Positions 43,206 through 54,580 of a stretch of DNA of 64,000 bases are shown here, piece by piece. The DNA comes from Siphonodentalium dalli. Taxonomy: Eukaryota > Mollusca > Scaphopoda > Gadilida > Siphonodentaliidae. The stretch is taken from NCBI GenBank assembly GCA_032622095.1, contig CP136066.1:147465559-147529558 (forward strand). Direction: 5' to 3'. The notes under the pieces were generated by a model. The model saw only the letters and a list, made by a program, of their open reading frames with translations. It did no database searches and was not told the DNA's origin. The translations under genes and the position numbers were made by a program. The stretch's first letter is position 1. Each line of letters opens with the position of its first letter.

Positions 43206-44076
43206 GGTCTGGAGGCCAAAATACATTTTAACAAGCAGCATAAGTAAGGCTGTTCAATAATTGGTAAACTGAACAATCATGCAACCCAATGAATTGGAAT
43301 GAAGTAATTACTCATTAGCGAGTATCCAGTTATCAATGTGCCTTTGTAGACTTGGTAAATAATATTACTCGACAAGGATTTGGAAGCCAATTTTAAGTGA
43401 AACTTTAATATTTTTTTTCTAAGAACGACTATTCTTTACTTTATTATGTAAACAATATTATATAGTTCCTGTCAATGAACTTCACTTTGCGACATGCTGT
43501 AGTTAGAAGGGAAAGAAGTCTAAATTAATCAAGTATATATATTTAAAGACCTTTTATAACCCTTAATGACTGGAGCTTCCTGAAATTTTGCAAAAACGTT
43601 GTGACAATGCATTCTCTTACATATGTGAGTCTCCCAAAGGGAGTGAAATTTTGACCAAATTTTACCAAACCTCCCCCTGTCACCTGGTCCCTGAACATGT
43701 GTTCCATACCGATTTGTAATTCTGGGAATAAGCACGTAATAAATAAAATAATAGGACACTCACCAAACTGAATTCAAAATGTGAGCATATTGACATATTA
43801 ATACATAAGTGTATCCAGGAACATGGGGACAGGGGGCATGGATGCCTCACCCTTCACGTTGGACAAAATTTTCAACAGTTAGAAATGTCATGCCTGTCAC
43901 AACATAAGTTCGAAATTTAAGACCAATTAAATAATCACATGGGGCCACAAAGCCTTGGGTGATTGATTATATGCTCTCAAGACACTTCCCTCAGTGATTA
44001 TTATTTATAGAAAGTAAGTCAGGCTAACTTATTACCTGATATAATTTGGTATGGAATGGATTAAAGGAAATCTTAC
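43206..44076. other. Intronic DNA with a family C fragment
   Basis: A truncated MITE C end is present at 43560-43645 (CCCTTAATGACTGGAGCTTC, ACATATGTGAGTCTCCC). The rest is unassigned AT-rich sequence up to the exon. Confidence 0.5.
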
Positions 44077-44267
44077 TTCAGGAGTAATTCAAATATGTCA
44101 TGTCGGCGTATATATAGCGCGTAGTGTAGTGCAGTACGACCGGTGCCCTCCTCTTGTTGATTTACATCTGCACCATGATCAATCAGTTTCTGGCAGATCT
44201 CGATGTGGTCATGCTGAATGGCTGCAATAATCGGAGGGATGCCATTCTGGTCACATTCTCGAATATA
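44077..44267 (-). CDS. Ankyrin gene, most upstream visible exon
   Basis: 191 nt exon, phase 0 in and phase 2 out. The acceptor follows a T-rich tract ending TTTCAG; the donor is GTAAGA. It encodes about 63 residues: one repeat beginning near DQNGIPPIIAAIQ, with a GADVN turn, and the start of the next repeat at GRTALHYALY. The last two bases combine with the first base of the 17.4 kb exon to make a Lys codon. The repeat register across that junction is exactly 33 residues, which argues that no exon is missing in the 26.7 kb between them. I saw no preceding ankyrin exon between here and the right edge, so upstream exons are either outside the window or too short to see. Confidence 0.9.
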
Positions 44268-44335
44268 CTGAAATAAAAATACTCAAATTAAAAATAAAAT
44301 GGCTAAACTTTCATAGGGGACATTTTTTTATCTTA

Positions 44336-45704
44336 GGCCTAAACAAATAATACCTTTGTTTCCGCTAACGAGCTAAAAAAAATTAGGGTAGGTAGGTAGG
44401 CTTAACTTTTTTTTTTTGTTAACTTTTTTTTCTTTCAGTATCTTTAAAAATAACTGTATAATACTTGTCAATAACCCAAACTATGCACTTCTTAGCCCCA
44501 ATCAGGTTAACCCAGATGACAGAGGAACTAGAAACTCCAATTCAATCTTACATATGCTTTAATATTTACATATATACTAGTCTATATACTAAGATAGTCT
44601 TTGATAATCCTAATATTTCCTATATGGTCTGGCGACAACTGGAGTCAGTCCAGCACCACTGCACTGTTCACATATTGGAGTGACCGTCTTGTACCGACCT
44701 CTTAAGGATGGCTTCACAACACCACCTTCTCCGCATTCAGTGAAGGATCTAGGTATTTTTTGGGGACACCTGTTTTTGGGCAATGATATGCCAAAGGCAT
44801 AACCTGAAGGCCTGATCGGAGAAATGTTTGGGAAGGGTGACCCCCTGATGATGGTGGGGGTTCTTCCCCTGGAAATTTTTTGAAAATCCATTGCATTTAG
44901 ATCTAATCTAAGACTCTGAGTCAGTATTTTGAATTTTACAGAGAGGTCAATTTTATCAAGTTTCTCAAGCATAACTTTGGAACTTTTTATATATGTATGG
45001 ATTGGAAATGCTTATAAGTTATTGTCAGATATCTTTTGGTTCTATGGATTATGCTTATCGGAAGCCTTATCCTGCTTGAAATTAGACTTGCCATCATCAC
45101 TCTAATTCATAAATAGGCTATTTTATAAAATTCAAGTGAGACACATACCGTACATAATATACTACATGTACATGTAATACAGAAATCCTACATGTACATG
45201 TAGTACAGAAACAATGTACATGTATTAAGATAGTAATGACTATATATGGTACTAATCTCTATGTTAATTTTTCATTTGGTATTATGAGATCCCACTTGAT
45301 AACCAGGTTGATTTGATCAAATTGTTAATGTTCCTGTGCTGTAATCGATTGAAATACTGAAGTCTGAACGCTGAATGATAACATACCGTACCTGAACTCA
45401 AATTATTTGAAGTTTTCACAGATGAAAGCTAGATAAAGCCAAACATACTTTACAGTATGATTCCAACTGTTAAACTTAAATCTTTTTGTAAACTTAAATT
45501 TCTTATGTCAATATATATAAATATATAAATGTTTTGCATCTTGTTATGATATGAATTGGGACCTAAATTAAAAAAAAATAAAAATTTAAATCCAAATATA
45601 TATATATATTTTTTTTTTTGCAATGGCAATAAAAAGTTTAGGGTCGGCGGTTTAAAATAGGGTCGGTCGGGTTAGCGGAAACAAACGTATTTTTTGTTTA
45701 GGCC
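44336..45704. mobile_element. Harbinger-type non-autonomous element
   Basis: 1369 bp with TTA at 44333-44335 and 45705-45707. Inverted ends GGCCTAAACAAATAATAC and, read inward from the right, GGCCTAAACAAAAAATAC; both continue to GTTTCCGCTAAC. A 3 bp TTA target with GG-starting ends is typical of PIF/Harbinger. A GGGTAGGTAGG/GGGTCGG subterminal block occurs at both ends. No transposase is visible. It begins 66 bp upstream of the acceptor of the 44.2 kb exon. Confidence 0.85.
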
Positions 45705-45707
45705 TTA

Positions 45708-46580
45708 TATTTTAGTGTCCTTGGTGCGATTTTAGAACATTTCAGCAGCGTGCACTCTGGGCGAAAAGTCTTTTGGCCAATTTTTGTTTACCAAATTCTT
45801 ATTTTTTTGGCCAATTAAAAAAGATATTGGCCAAATTTAATCCTCGTTTTCTGGGTAAAATTTTTTCTAACATCTAACATTCTATATAATTATAATAAAA
45901 AAAATCTTAACCAAGTAAAATAAATCTTATGTCGCTGACACAATGTACTATGCCAAAGCATCATTAAATTTCATCACACCCCAAGGTAAGTTTTATGTCA
46001 ATGATTTAGTGCATGTCCATACCTTCACTGTGTCTAGACTCTTTATTCCCACCATTGTTACTTAAAATATACCACTGCCCACCATCTACCATTCAGCCTT
46101 ATGGCAGACAATGGATTCATTTGTGTTAATCCTCATTACTGTTTTATTGCCTTTGGTGGCCTATTGTTTGTAACTTTGTACATCGTCTTGAGTGTCTTCT
46201 GTTACCCATTAAGCTGTATCACCTAATCAATTAGCTGACCCAAGCAATGTTAAAACACTAAATAATTTTTCACTCAATTTTATCATGCAAATATATCATG
46301 AAGAACATTGATTTTATTTACTGTTTTGTGCATGCATTCTAGTCAACAATTTCAAATATTTTAGCAGATGATAATACTATAAATTTAATTCTCATGTCGC
46401 TCCCTTTAAAATGCACATGATGCCTGAATAGGACATGATCAGTAGCACGTGGACAGTTGTCTACAGTCATGCATAATGCTTTGTCGGCGAAAGTCAAACC
46501 AATCATCATATCAAAGAGAACGGTGCCATGCTGCCATCAAACAAAGTTACCCACGCAATTGCTTTCTGTTACGTCATTTA
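45708..46580. other. Non-coding DNA with nothing identifiable
   Basis: AT-rich, with three TTGGCCAA-like phrases near 45780-45830. No exon or element ends were recognised. Confidence 0.4.
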
Positions 46581-46586
46581 TTAAGG

Positions 46587-46913
46587 GCTGCACGATTCAT
46601 CGTTAATTCAATGTATCATGATACACATGATGATTTTAAACGATGTGCATATCTTATCGTGTCATGTGTATCACTATACAGGAAATCAAGTCATGTCTGA
46701 AAAACAGCAAACCCTGCAATCATCTCTCAAACAATTAAACTACTTTTTAGTTTAAAATGAACGATACCTCCAGTTATAAATTTGTGTTTCTGATAATTCA
46801 GGCAGTATTCCTTTGGAAACACTAATTTTGTGTATCGAGATATGTATCATAACGTTGATCATGTATCGTGATTCGTATCATATAGTGACCAAGTGTGTCG
46901 TTGTAGCCCTAAT
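46587..46913. mobile_element. Decayed hAT-like element
   Basis: Ends TAAGGGCTGCACGATTCATC and, inverted from the right, TAGGGCTACAACGACACAC. Internal ATGTATCATGAT-type motifs occur near both ends. The TIR style matches the other hAT elements here, but no 8 bp duplication is evident, so it is old or truncated. Confidence 0.55.
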
Positions 46914-47012
46914 GTTGAAGTGTTGAAATGTTGAAGTGTCAGTTAAATTTTATACATTCACAAAGTGTGACTAGAATATATTCACAATCAATATGCATGA
47001 GTCACAAGGAAG

Positions 47013-47606
47013 TAGTGTTGAAACGATTAGCATTTTTAAGGAATCGACTAGTTGCCAGAGGTAAACGACTACTAGTCGACTAGTCGGACCCCTTCTAAGA
47101 GTTCCTGTTTCTATGCCCATATGATGTATAAAAAGTGCCATGTGGCATCGCAGTTTTGAGTATCCAACTCTTCGTTTCAGAATGTTAAAACGGAAAGCAA
47201 GTGAACTATATAATCTCCCGTTTTGCCCATAAGTCTCCGAATTTGATGTATTAAACCCGGCTCTCCTGCAACCTTCATATTATCTCATGGTTTGGGGAAT
47301 GTAGGTAATAAAACATTTTATATAAACTCAATTGTCGCCGGTAACCAGGAAATAAATAGGCAAGTCTCGTTAGTAAGTCTCGCTAATGAGATGTCGGGTG
47401 TATTAAAGGAACAATACAATAAGCTCTAAGAAGTTAATATGTATTAACTGTTACAGATTACGTGATAATATTTCCATGCAATGGCACTGCTGTCATGATA
47501 GCACTCAGGTAGTGCTTTTTCTTGACTAGTCGACTAGCATATTTCGGGATCGACTAATTTAATAATCGCATCGATTTTGACTAATCGATTAATCGTTTCA
47601 ACACTA
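47013..47606. mobile_element. Non-autonomous hAT element, intact ends
   Basis: 594 bp with ends TAGTGTTGAAACGATTA and its exact inverse, and an 8 bp duplication CAAGGAAG at 47005-47012 and 47607-47614. Subterminal GACTAGTCGACTAG motifs occur at both sides. Non-coding interior. Different family from the other hAT insertions. Confidence 0.93.
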
Positions 47607-47614
47607 CAAGGAAG

Positions 47615-48130
47615 GTTCAACTGCGGCCTAAGCAAAACCCGGGGATCAGCCAAAATTATTCTGTTTTATTCAACTGAGAGACCTGAAAATTAGTCGCCAT
47701 CGACCACAGAAAAATGTTCATGTACAGAACGATGTGCCGGCTGCAAAATGTTCACCGTTGAGTAATAATGTTGCATTTGAGCCAGTTTACCAGAGTTTAC
47801 TGGTATTTAATTACATCATATATAAATATCCAAGAGTAGAATATTTCCCGAACCCTTTTGGAACCTCAAGCCATGTCAAAAATGCCACATGGTCAGAATT
47901 CCCCCAAAAATTTTCATATTTGGGGTCATTTTAACGTCTGTTATAAAGAACCAATGGAAGTATACATAGGCCCTATGTTCAATCTTTTGGAACCTCAACA
48001 TGACAAAAATGCCACATGGTCATCTTTCCCACCACATAGGGTTTGGGACTTGCAGCAATAGCCAGGTATAAAGATCTGCAGTGGTTTTAACATTACCCAG
48101 AAGTGGGACCACCTGCCCCAGCCTTATCTC
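47615..48130. repeat. Short tandem repeat with GCCACATGGTCA motif
   Basis: The block TTTTGGAACCTCAA, then CAAAAATGCCACATGGTCA, occurs near 47857 and 47983, about 127 bp apart; a weaker third copy is near 48470. Non-coding. Confidence 0.55.
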
Positions 48131-49250
48131 AAATTTAAATTGACTACATCAAGAACCAGTACTAGGTTAACCCCAGTTTGTTTGGAAGTAAGGAGCATCT
48201 TCTGGCACTAAGTTATAACAAATAATTATCTGGTAGTTTAGTGTCCTTTTTGTGACCAACTCTAAAAATAATTGAAAAAAAAATCAGCGAAGTGATATAA
48301 CCGAAATAAAATATAATGCTGATACAGTAACATAAGTAGTTTAGACTACCATTATATATTCCGTGTTCATGTACATTTGTTGTACTACCATATATTTTTA
48401 TCTATATATTGTTCATATTTCATATAGCATACTAATATTCCATTGGGGCGGGTTGTCCCGCCTGACTCTACCCTCTTTGGACCTCAATCCACGTAAATAA
48501 TACCACATGGTCAGCTTTCCAATCAAAAACTTTTCCAGCTAATGTTGGTAAATTTCCAGGAACGACACTGACGATAAATTGTTATTTGCTTTACTATTTC
48601 GTTGAAAGATTTACCATGCATGTAGAAACAAAAATTATTAGTTCTTCTGTGGTTCTCTGCATTCAATACCCTGTCAATCAAAAGTTGTATAGCTATTTCC
48701 AATAACCTGCCAGTTGATTAGTAATCAACAGCACGCATTTTAATTTCATTAACATGAGGTAAAAAAAAAATATGCTCTGTTTTAATTTGGTTTCTGTACG
48801 AAGCTTCAATGTTCCTGCTTCTCATCTCAGATGCTAGGAAATGGCTACTTTTCTCTGACAAAAATCCATATTTTCTCCCGAAGCGACGAACCTTATTTAT
48901 TTTACCCTGGCAGAAACCCTGTAGATTTGTCAGATTTATGAATTAAGGCACGGACTCAAAATGAGTGTTTATTGCTTCAGTGATTGTGAACAAATTCTCA
49001 TAGTTAAGATACATGTAGATAGATAGATAGTCTGTCGTTCAATGAACTTTTTTGATTAAATTCGCTGAAAAACAGATTATGCTGGATTTTAAAATAACCA
49101 TTCATACAATCTGCGAACATGTTCAAATATGGTGTGAGCATATTAATTTTAATTTTTAATTGTAATTTTCAATCAATTAACATTCTTTTAATAAGAGGGA
49201 ATCAAATTACTTGAGACTTTAACATGTAAATTAACCCCATGACATATACA
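48131..49250. other. Non-coding DNA with nothing identifiable
   Basis: AT-rich, with a TAGA microsatellite of four units near 49017. No exons or element ends were seen. Confidence 0.4.
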
Positions 49251-49254
49251 TAAA

Positions 49255-49460
49255 ATAACCCTTTCTATACTGAATAGATTCTCCCAGTCAGTTATAAAAG
49301 TATGTATTTGGTCGGTCTATTATTCAGGTAATAAAAGCTGACAGACGAAAAGGTATGACAAGTGCAGAAAGAGTCATATTCAGTTAATAAGTTCAACAAA
49401 CGACTATGATGGTCATATGTTGAACTTATTATCTGAACATTTCCAAAGGGAATTATACTC
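49255..49460 (-). repeat. Family G fragment
   Basis: Reads AACCCTTTCTATACTGAATAG and AGTTATAAAAGTATGTATTTGG, the inverse of the block at 29.0 kb. It continues into a short palindromic stretch around GTTGAACTTATTATCTGAAC near 49430. Confidence 0.55.
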
Positions 49461-49479
49461 GCCAATGAGTATTTAGTAC

Positions 49480-49834
49480 AGTAATGCCGTAAATAATCGA
49501 CTAAATCCTGAAAAATTACAAATAATTCTGCTGTGGTTAAGGAGTCCATTATTTATGGCATTACTTTATAGATATATAGTAATGCCTTAAAAAATCGACT
49601 CCTTAACCACAGCAGAATTATGGGTAATTTTTCAGGATTTAGTCGATTATTTATGGCATTACTGTATATATATATAGTGATGCCCTAAAAAATTGACTCC
49701 TTAACCACAGCAGAATTATGGGTAACTTTTCAGGATTTAGTCAGAAATATGGCTTGTCATATTTCTGACTAAATCCTGAAAAATTACCCATAATTCTGCT
49801 GTGGTTAAGGAGTCGATTATTTAGGGCATTACTG
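49480..49834. mobile_element. Array of three MITE A derivatives
   Basis: Three head-to-tail copies separated by TA-rich spacers: 49480-49566 (left tip plus right arm only), 49578-49664 (left arm plus right tip only) and 49675-49834 (both arms, shortened centre). All keep the CAGTAATGCC/GGCATTACTG-type termini. Copies 1 and 2 have complementary arm deletions. Confidence 0.88.
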
Positions 49835-50364
49835 TATATATATATAGAGAGAGAGTTAACAAACCGCTTTAAAAATTTGCTTGGTCATCTATATTCCACA
49901 ATGTCAGAAATCACAGAAAACATTCCAGCAAGAGAAGGTAATATCACCAAAGACTTAACATAAACAAACTCGGAGTCATGCAATAGTCACAGTGAGTGTG
50001 ACTTACAATATACATACACATGTACATTAAAAGCTGATCAGTAAATTCAATGTATTCACTATTCAATTAACAATTTGTTTGTTCTATATTGTATGATAAG
50101 GCTTGAATGGGACTCTTTAATCTTTTACCACCACCCTTGCTTGTTATGAAACAGTCAATGTGACCATAGTATAATATGGGATAAGTAGTTGCACACTTTA
50201 CTATTCTGATTACAAAGCACACTTAAATGGCACAAATAACCTATTGAAATTTCTACCATGCTGAAGTCAATCAACTGACTTTCAATAGAAAATAGGTTAT
50301 AATAGTAGTACATTCATTTTTGGTGGGAGTATGCCTCATAAATTCCAATGCTTGGTATGAAGAG
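49835..50364. other. Non-coding DNA with nothing identifiable
   Basis: AT-rich, no recognisable features. Confidence 0.4.
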
Positions 50365-50368
50365 TTAA

Positions 50369-50743
50369 AGATACATAATCCGAATTAACACTCCTAAATT
50401 ACTATTTCTTTGGCTTTGGTGTAAATAATATTTGATTCAAGTCAAGTAGCCCCACCCATCAAAGCTCAGAGTGATCAGATATCAATTTTTTAAACTGTTA
50501 TATTTTCACCACCTGGAATATTTGCCAGCCAAGAAAATATTCGACAGGCCAACTGAAATACTCTCGATACCAAATTTGCTTTGAACAAAATATAGCACAT
50601 TTTGGAAAATTATATACTAGAGTTGACAGTGGTTAGCGTTATTTTTTGGCAATTAATTGATTCTCATAACTAAAGCGTCTTTTGAAGAAATGTTGTTGTT
50701 GAAATCTGATGATACAGGGACCATCGAATCGGATTGTGTACCT
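50369..50743. mobile_element. TTAA-flanked element family H, copy 2
   Basis: 375 bp with TTAA at 50365-50368 and 50744-50747. Shares AATATTTGATTCAAGTC, CACCCATCAAAGCTCAGA and GATCAGATATCAATTTT with copies 1 and 3. Contains a longer central part (TTGACAGTGGTTAGC) missing from copy 1. Confidence 0.82.
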
Positions 50744-50747
50744 TTAA

Positions 50748-51977
50748 ATTTTTTTATATCTTCATATAAATATCATAGATGATATATCAGACGGATGTGC
50801 TTCACAGAATGCTTTTATAATGATTATTATTTAAATCTATTGGTAAAACTCATAATAAACAGTTCATCATTAAATCATCACCGATACCAAATTGTTCAAA
50901 TATTAGTTATGTTCTGTGCCAACTGGGGGAATGTATCATTCTAATAGCATCGTTGAAAATCTCAAAGAAATCGACCATACCACTCGATAGAAAACATCGT
51001 CTGAACTATGCTCAATTGTAAATAATTACATCTCGATCGGCTATAAACTAACGCAAATGATTTCACCATCAAGACTCATTGCATTTAATTAATATATAAG
51101 AATGACGGTGTGTGTGTGTTGTAAATTTGGATTAATATTTGTAAAAATAACTACTTTGAGCAAGATTATTCTCCATTTCTATTTGATCACATACTGGAGT
51201 GTTTCACATCACTTTAAGCATAACAAATAATGAAATAATCATTTTGTGTTTAATAAACAGAATAAGCACAAATTTTAGTATATTTAGCTACATATGATTA
51301 AAATGAAAAGAAAGCAAAGCGTTAAGATTTGTAATAGTTTTAAGTTAAGATAACTCAATATACCTTTTCCAGACAGTCACACATTAATCCGTTAGCGATT
51401 CCAGAATTTCTGAATTTCAAATGGCCCTGACCAGATTATCGTGGTCTAAGTTCAATTCTTTATGACTCGCAAAAGGTATTCCATGTATTTATGGAACTGG
51501 GATAAATTAAAAAATGACTATCATTAGGTGTATCTTGGAGTGAAAATCACCATGTGGCTTTAAGAATGTTACTCAAGCAAAGCTTAAAACAAGCCATAAT
51601 TTGTGTTTAATAAGCAGAATAAGCTAAATCAATTGAGAATAATAAATGATGCCTACTGGTACATGTACCTATACTAAGCATGTCACTTGACACATCTCCA
51701 TGTTGTCAGACATCTACTATATAATTAGTCGACAACAAACAGTAGATAATCATCTATAGGAGTGTTTTATTGATTTTACTCAGTTGGAAGCTCCAAGCAA
51801 CTGGCAGGACTTAGTGCAGTTTGTCTACCTCATTCATAAGTCATCTCAATCATGATGTTATTTTGTTATCACTACGGCAGCGAAGCTGCACAACACGTTA
51901 TTGTCTAAATAAAGCCTGAAAGATGTACAATTCTCAAATAGAGAAAATTATTTACATTGTAATTGCATTTCTAAATG
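50748..51977. other. Non-coding DNA with one dispersed repeat
   Basis: 50790-50905 matches the inverse of 19355-19462. The remainder shows two recurrent phrases, AATAATCATTTTGTGTTTAAT near 51235 and a related one near 51600. No exons were seen. Confidence 0.4.
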
Positions 51978-51981
51978 TTAA

Positions 51982-52434
51982 AGATGCATTATCTGAATTA
52001 ACGCTCCTAAATTACTGTTCTTTGACTTCGGGGGTAAAAAATATTTGATTCGAGTCGAGGAACCCACCCATCAAAGCTCAGAGTGATCAGATATCAATTT
52101 TTGTAGTTTGTTATTTCTCGAGATGTGCAATTATTTCTGGCCCAGAAACACGTTGTCAAATGCATGGTCTCGGACCAAATTGCTTATGAAGATTGATAAC
52201 TCTAAAATCAAGTGGTAATATGGCCAAATTTCGTGATGCTCAAGTGATACTTCGGCCATATTTAGTTGAACAAAATGTTGATAAATAACTCGTTTTGGAA
52301 ATTTGATACCATAGTTGACAGTGGTTAGCATTGTTTTGTTGCAATTAATCAATTCTGATAACTAAAGCGTATTTTGAAGTAATGTTGCTGCTGTATCTTT
52401 TGATATGGGGACCATCTGTTCGGATTGAGTACCT
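51982..52434. mobile_element. TTAA-flanked element family H, copy 3, longest
   Basis: 453 bp with TTAA at 51978-51981 and 52435-52438. Contains all landmarks of copy 2 plus additional sequence near 52120-52260. Ends AGATGCATTATCTGAATT and TCGGATTGAGTACCT. Confidence 0.82.
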
Positions 52435-52728
52435 TTAATAATCATAAAAGTTTCATTAATAAAGAATAATTAAGTCTCCTCTCATGATCTTGAGATATGA
52501 TATCATGGTTATTTGAACTGTGCTTTTGAAAAAACAAATATTTTACAGAAGTTCATGGTACCTGAAAACAGTCATACTTGTCATTCCATAAAAGTATAGT
52601 AAATGAGGTTATAATATCTAATAGGTCGATGGTTCTTAAATATTGTGTCACAATAATCATTGGTACCAAACTTCACAAGTTCCTGACAGACTGAGAAAAT
52701 ACCATGAATTTTGGCAAAACGTGCATCT

Positions 52729-53117
52729 GACAGGGGAGGTCAAGTGACCAATTTTGATGGGGATTTCCATGCAAATCTCCCCAGCAAAAGTTATATATGA
52801 AGCAGTTGTCTGGGAACTAAAGCAGCCATATGATTAAACGGACATAACATTTAACTGCCCTCCGCTGGGCTTGGTAAATAGGCGATTATTGCTTGAATTA
52901 CAACACTTGACCTAGTTTGGAAAAATAGATAAAAAATTCCAAAAAAAAATACATCAACTTTCTAATGGAACAAATTCCAAGCCGACCCGCCAGATAAATG
53001 TGTATTGTTTTCAATACCGCACAGTCACACCCAGAAATATTTCCAATGGGTACTTTTGCTGCGGAGATTTGCATGGAAATGCCCATTCAAATTTGGTCAC
53101 TTGTCCTCCTTAAATGA
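52729..53117. mobile_element. Inverted-repeat MITE-like element
   Basis: About 389 bp with arms near 60 bp: left CTGACAGGGGAGGTCAAGTG and TTTCCATGCAAATCTCC, right GGAGATTTGCATGGAAATG and CACTTGTCCTCC to GACAGG. The central 250 bp is unique. TSD not clear. Confidence 0.65.
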
Positions 53118-53187
53118 CAGGCAAAAGACAGTTGAAAATATTTGCAATCACCATCATTCACATAGCACAGACATCTATAACAGCATC

Positions 53188-54304
53188 TAGGGCTGGACGA
53201 TATTAACGAAAATAAAAACCGCGATATTTGGAAATTAAAACCGCGGTTAACGATATAATCGCGGTTTTTTAAAACATCAGATACTAGTAACTTAAACAGT
53301 TTCTCACTGTTCGCTAGAATCACATCATTGTCATTAATTTTGACAAGTTGACGTCAATAATAACATACCTGTACACAACCTTTCAACCAGTGACAACCTC
53401 ATGCTCGATCGATATTCGGAATGAAAAGTAAATTCACCAGTTAAATTCCGCTATTCGGACAATTTCTTTCCGGTGACTTGACAAATTCTGGTATATACCG
53501 ATAATTAATAAAACCATTATCTAGTCTATGCCAAAACTAAAAGTGTTCTATACTATACAGTATCCTTTTCTAACTCGGTATATTCAACTATGTTGAGCAA
53601 ATACATATGTTGTTCCCGATGACACTTGCGTCGCTTGACAAATGGAATATGGTTTACCGTCAAGACAAATTTTAGCGAAGTCCACACACACGTAGTACAT
53701 AACTTTTGGAATTCGGCCAAGCAATTACACCATGTATTTTGGGCGGGTTTGAAGCCCTAATTCTATAATATTGGTTTCAACCAATGGCCGTGAGTGGTTT
53801 CTTCTAGACGAGAAGGGGGCGGTATCTTCGCTCATTTACTATTTTGATGGACGGTGCATGTGCATCATTGTACTGAAGGAAGAGACATGGCAAAACTGAC
53901 ATTCATATTGATCTATCACCCGATCAGTCGTCAATTCATTTGGTGAATTCTCTTGTAATAAAAAGTACGCAGGGAAGTCGGAGCGTTTGTGTAATATTGT
54001 GAGCGAAACGGGGACGTATTCGGGGTTTTCATATCCCCCTAATTTTTTTAGTCGTCCTAAACATTGTTTACTATGATTTATATTGAATATTGAAAAAGTC
54101 AGGACACAGGGATTTAGTTGGAATTTAAAACTTAAATAACTCGATTTAGGCTTGAGTTAAACTATTTGTTTGTATACGCTTATGATGGTCTGGCACCCTC
54201 TAATTGCCGACGATATTACGATTATTTTAGTTTAGACGATATTACTGACGATATTGAAATATTAACCGGGTATTGACGATTAATCGGGAAACCGCCCAGC
54301 ACTA
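53188..54304. mobile_element. Non-autonomous hAT element
   Basis: 1117 bp with ends TAGGGCTGGACGATATTAAC and, inverted from the right, TAGTGCTGGGCGGTTTCCC, and an exact 8 bp duplication ACAGCATC at 53180-53187 and 54305-54312. GCGATA/ACCGCG motifs are repeated near the left end, and ATTGACGAT and ACGATATT near the right. No transposase. Confidence 0.92.
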
Positions 54305-54454
54305 ACAGCATCCATCACTTAATGTTGAAAATGAGTCCAAAAGATCACAATTGAGAAAGCTCTTTATTATCTACCCCTTTTGGGAAACAAATCGTCTACA
54401 ATTTCATCTTCAATATACCCCATACCCTAGATGAACATTGGACTATCAGGGGTA

Positions 54455-54580
54455 GTCCAACAAATTAGACTTTCGGATTAAGAGGAATTTTAATATTTGA
54501 ACAATTACGGATTAAGATATCATAAATGTCCAAATATTAAAAATATATCTTAATCCGAATAGTCTAATTTGTTAGACAAT
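54455..54580. mobile_element. Small hairpin element
   Basis: Arms ACAAATTAGACT..TCGGATTAAGA and TCTTAATCCGA.TAGTCTAATTTGT around an AT-rich centre, total about 115 bp. Followed by an A-rich simple-repeat stretch at about 54650-54685. Confidence 0.65.

Larger units (their letters stand above)
4288..44267 (-). other. Ankyrin-repeat protein gene, partial (six exons)
   Basis: Spliced gene model built by eye. Reading the minus strand, six exons join without a stop into about 390 residues (1172 nt), almost all ankyrin repeats of about 33 residues with TALH/TPLHY-type helix starts and GADVN-type turns. Every intron begins GT and ends AG, and the phases match at all five junctions, so the exon set is probably complete between its ends. 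Introns are 26664, 1038, 2992, 1954 and 6160 bp. Ankyrin repeats are protein-binding scaffolds; nothing catalytic, no signal peptide and no membrane segment is visible in this portion. The last exon ends in phase 2 and the first begins with an acceptor, so the gene runs on past both ends of the model. The wording resembles inversin-like long ankyrin proteins, but I cannot assign an orthologue. Regulation is not visible because no promoter is in view. Confidence 0.9.

Noticed and set aside
44844-44882. CTGATGA...GGAAA around a G/C-rich stem, hammerhead-like
   Set aside because: The base pair next to the conserved core is wrong and no flanking stems I and III are visible. It lies inside the Harbinger-like element.
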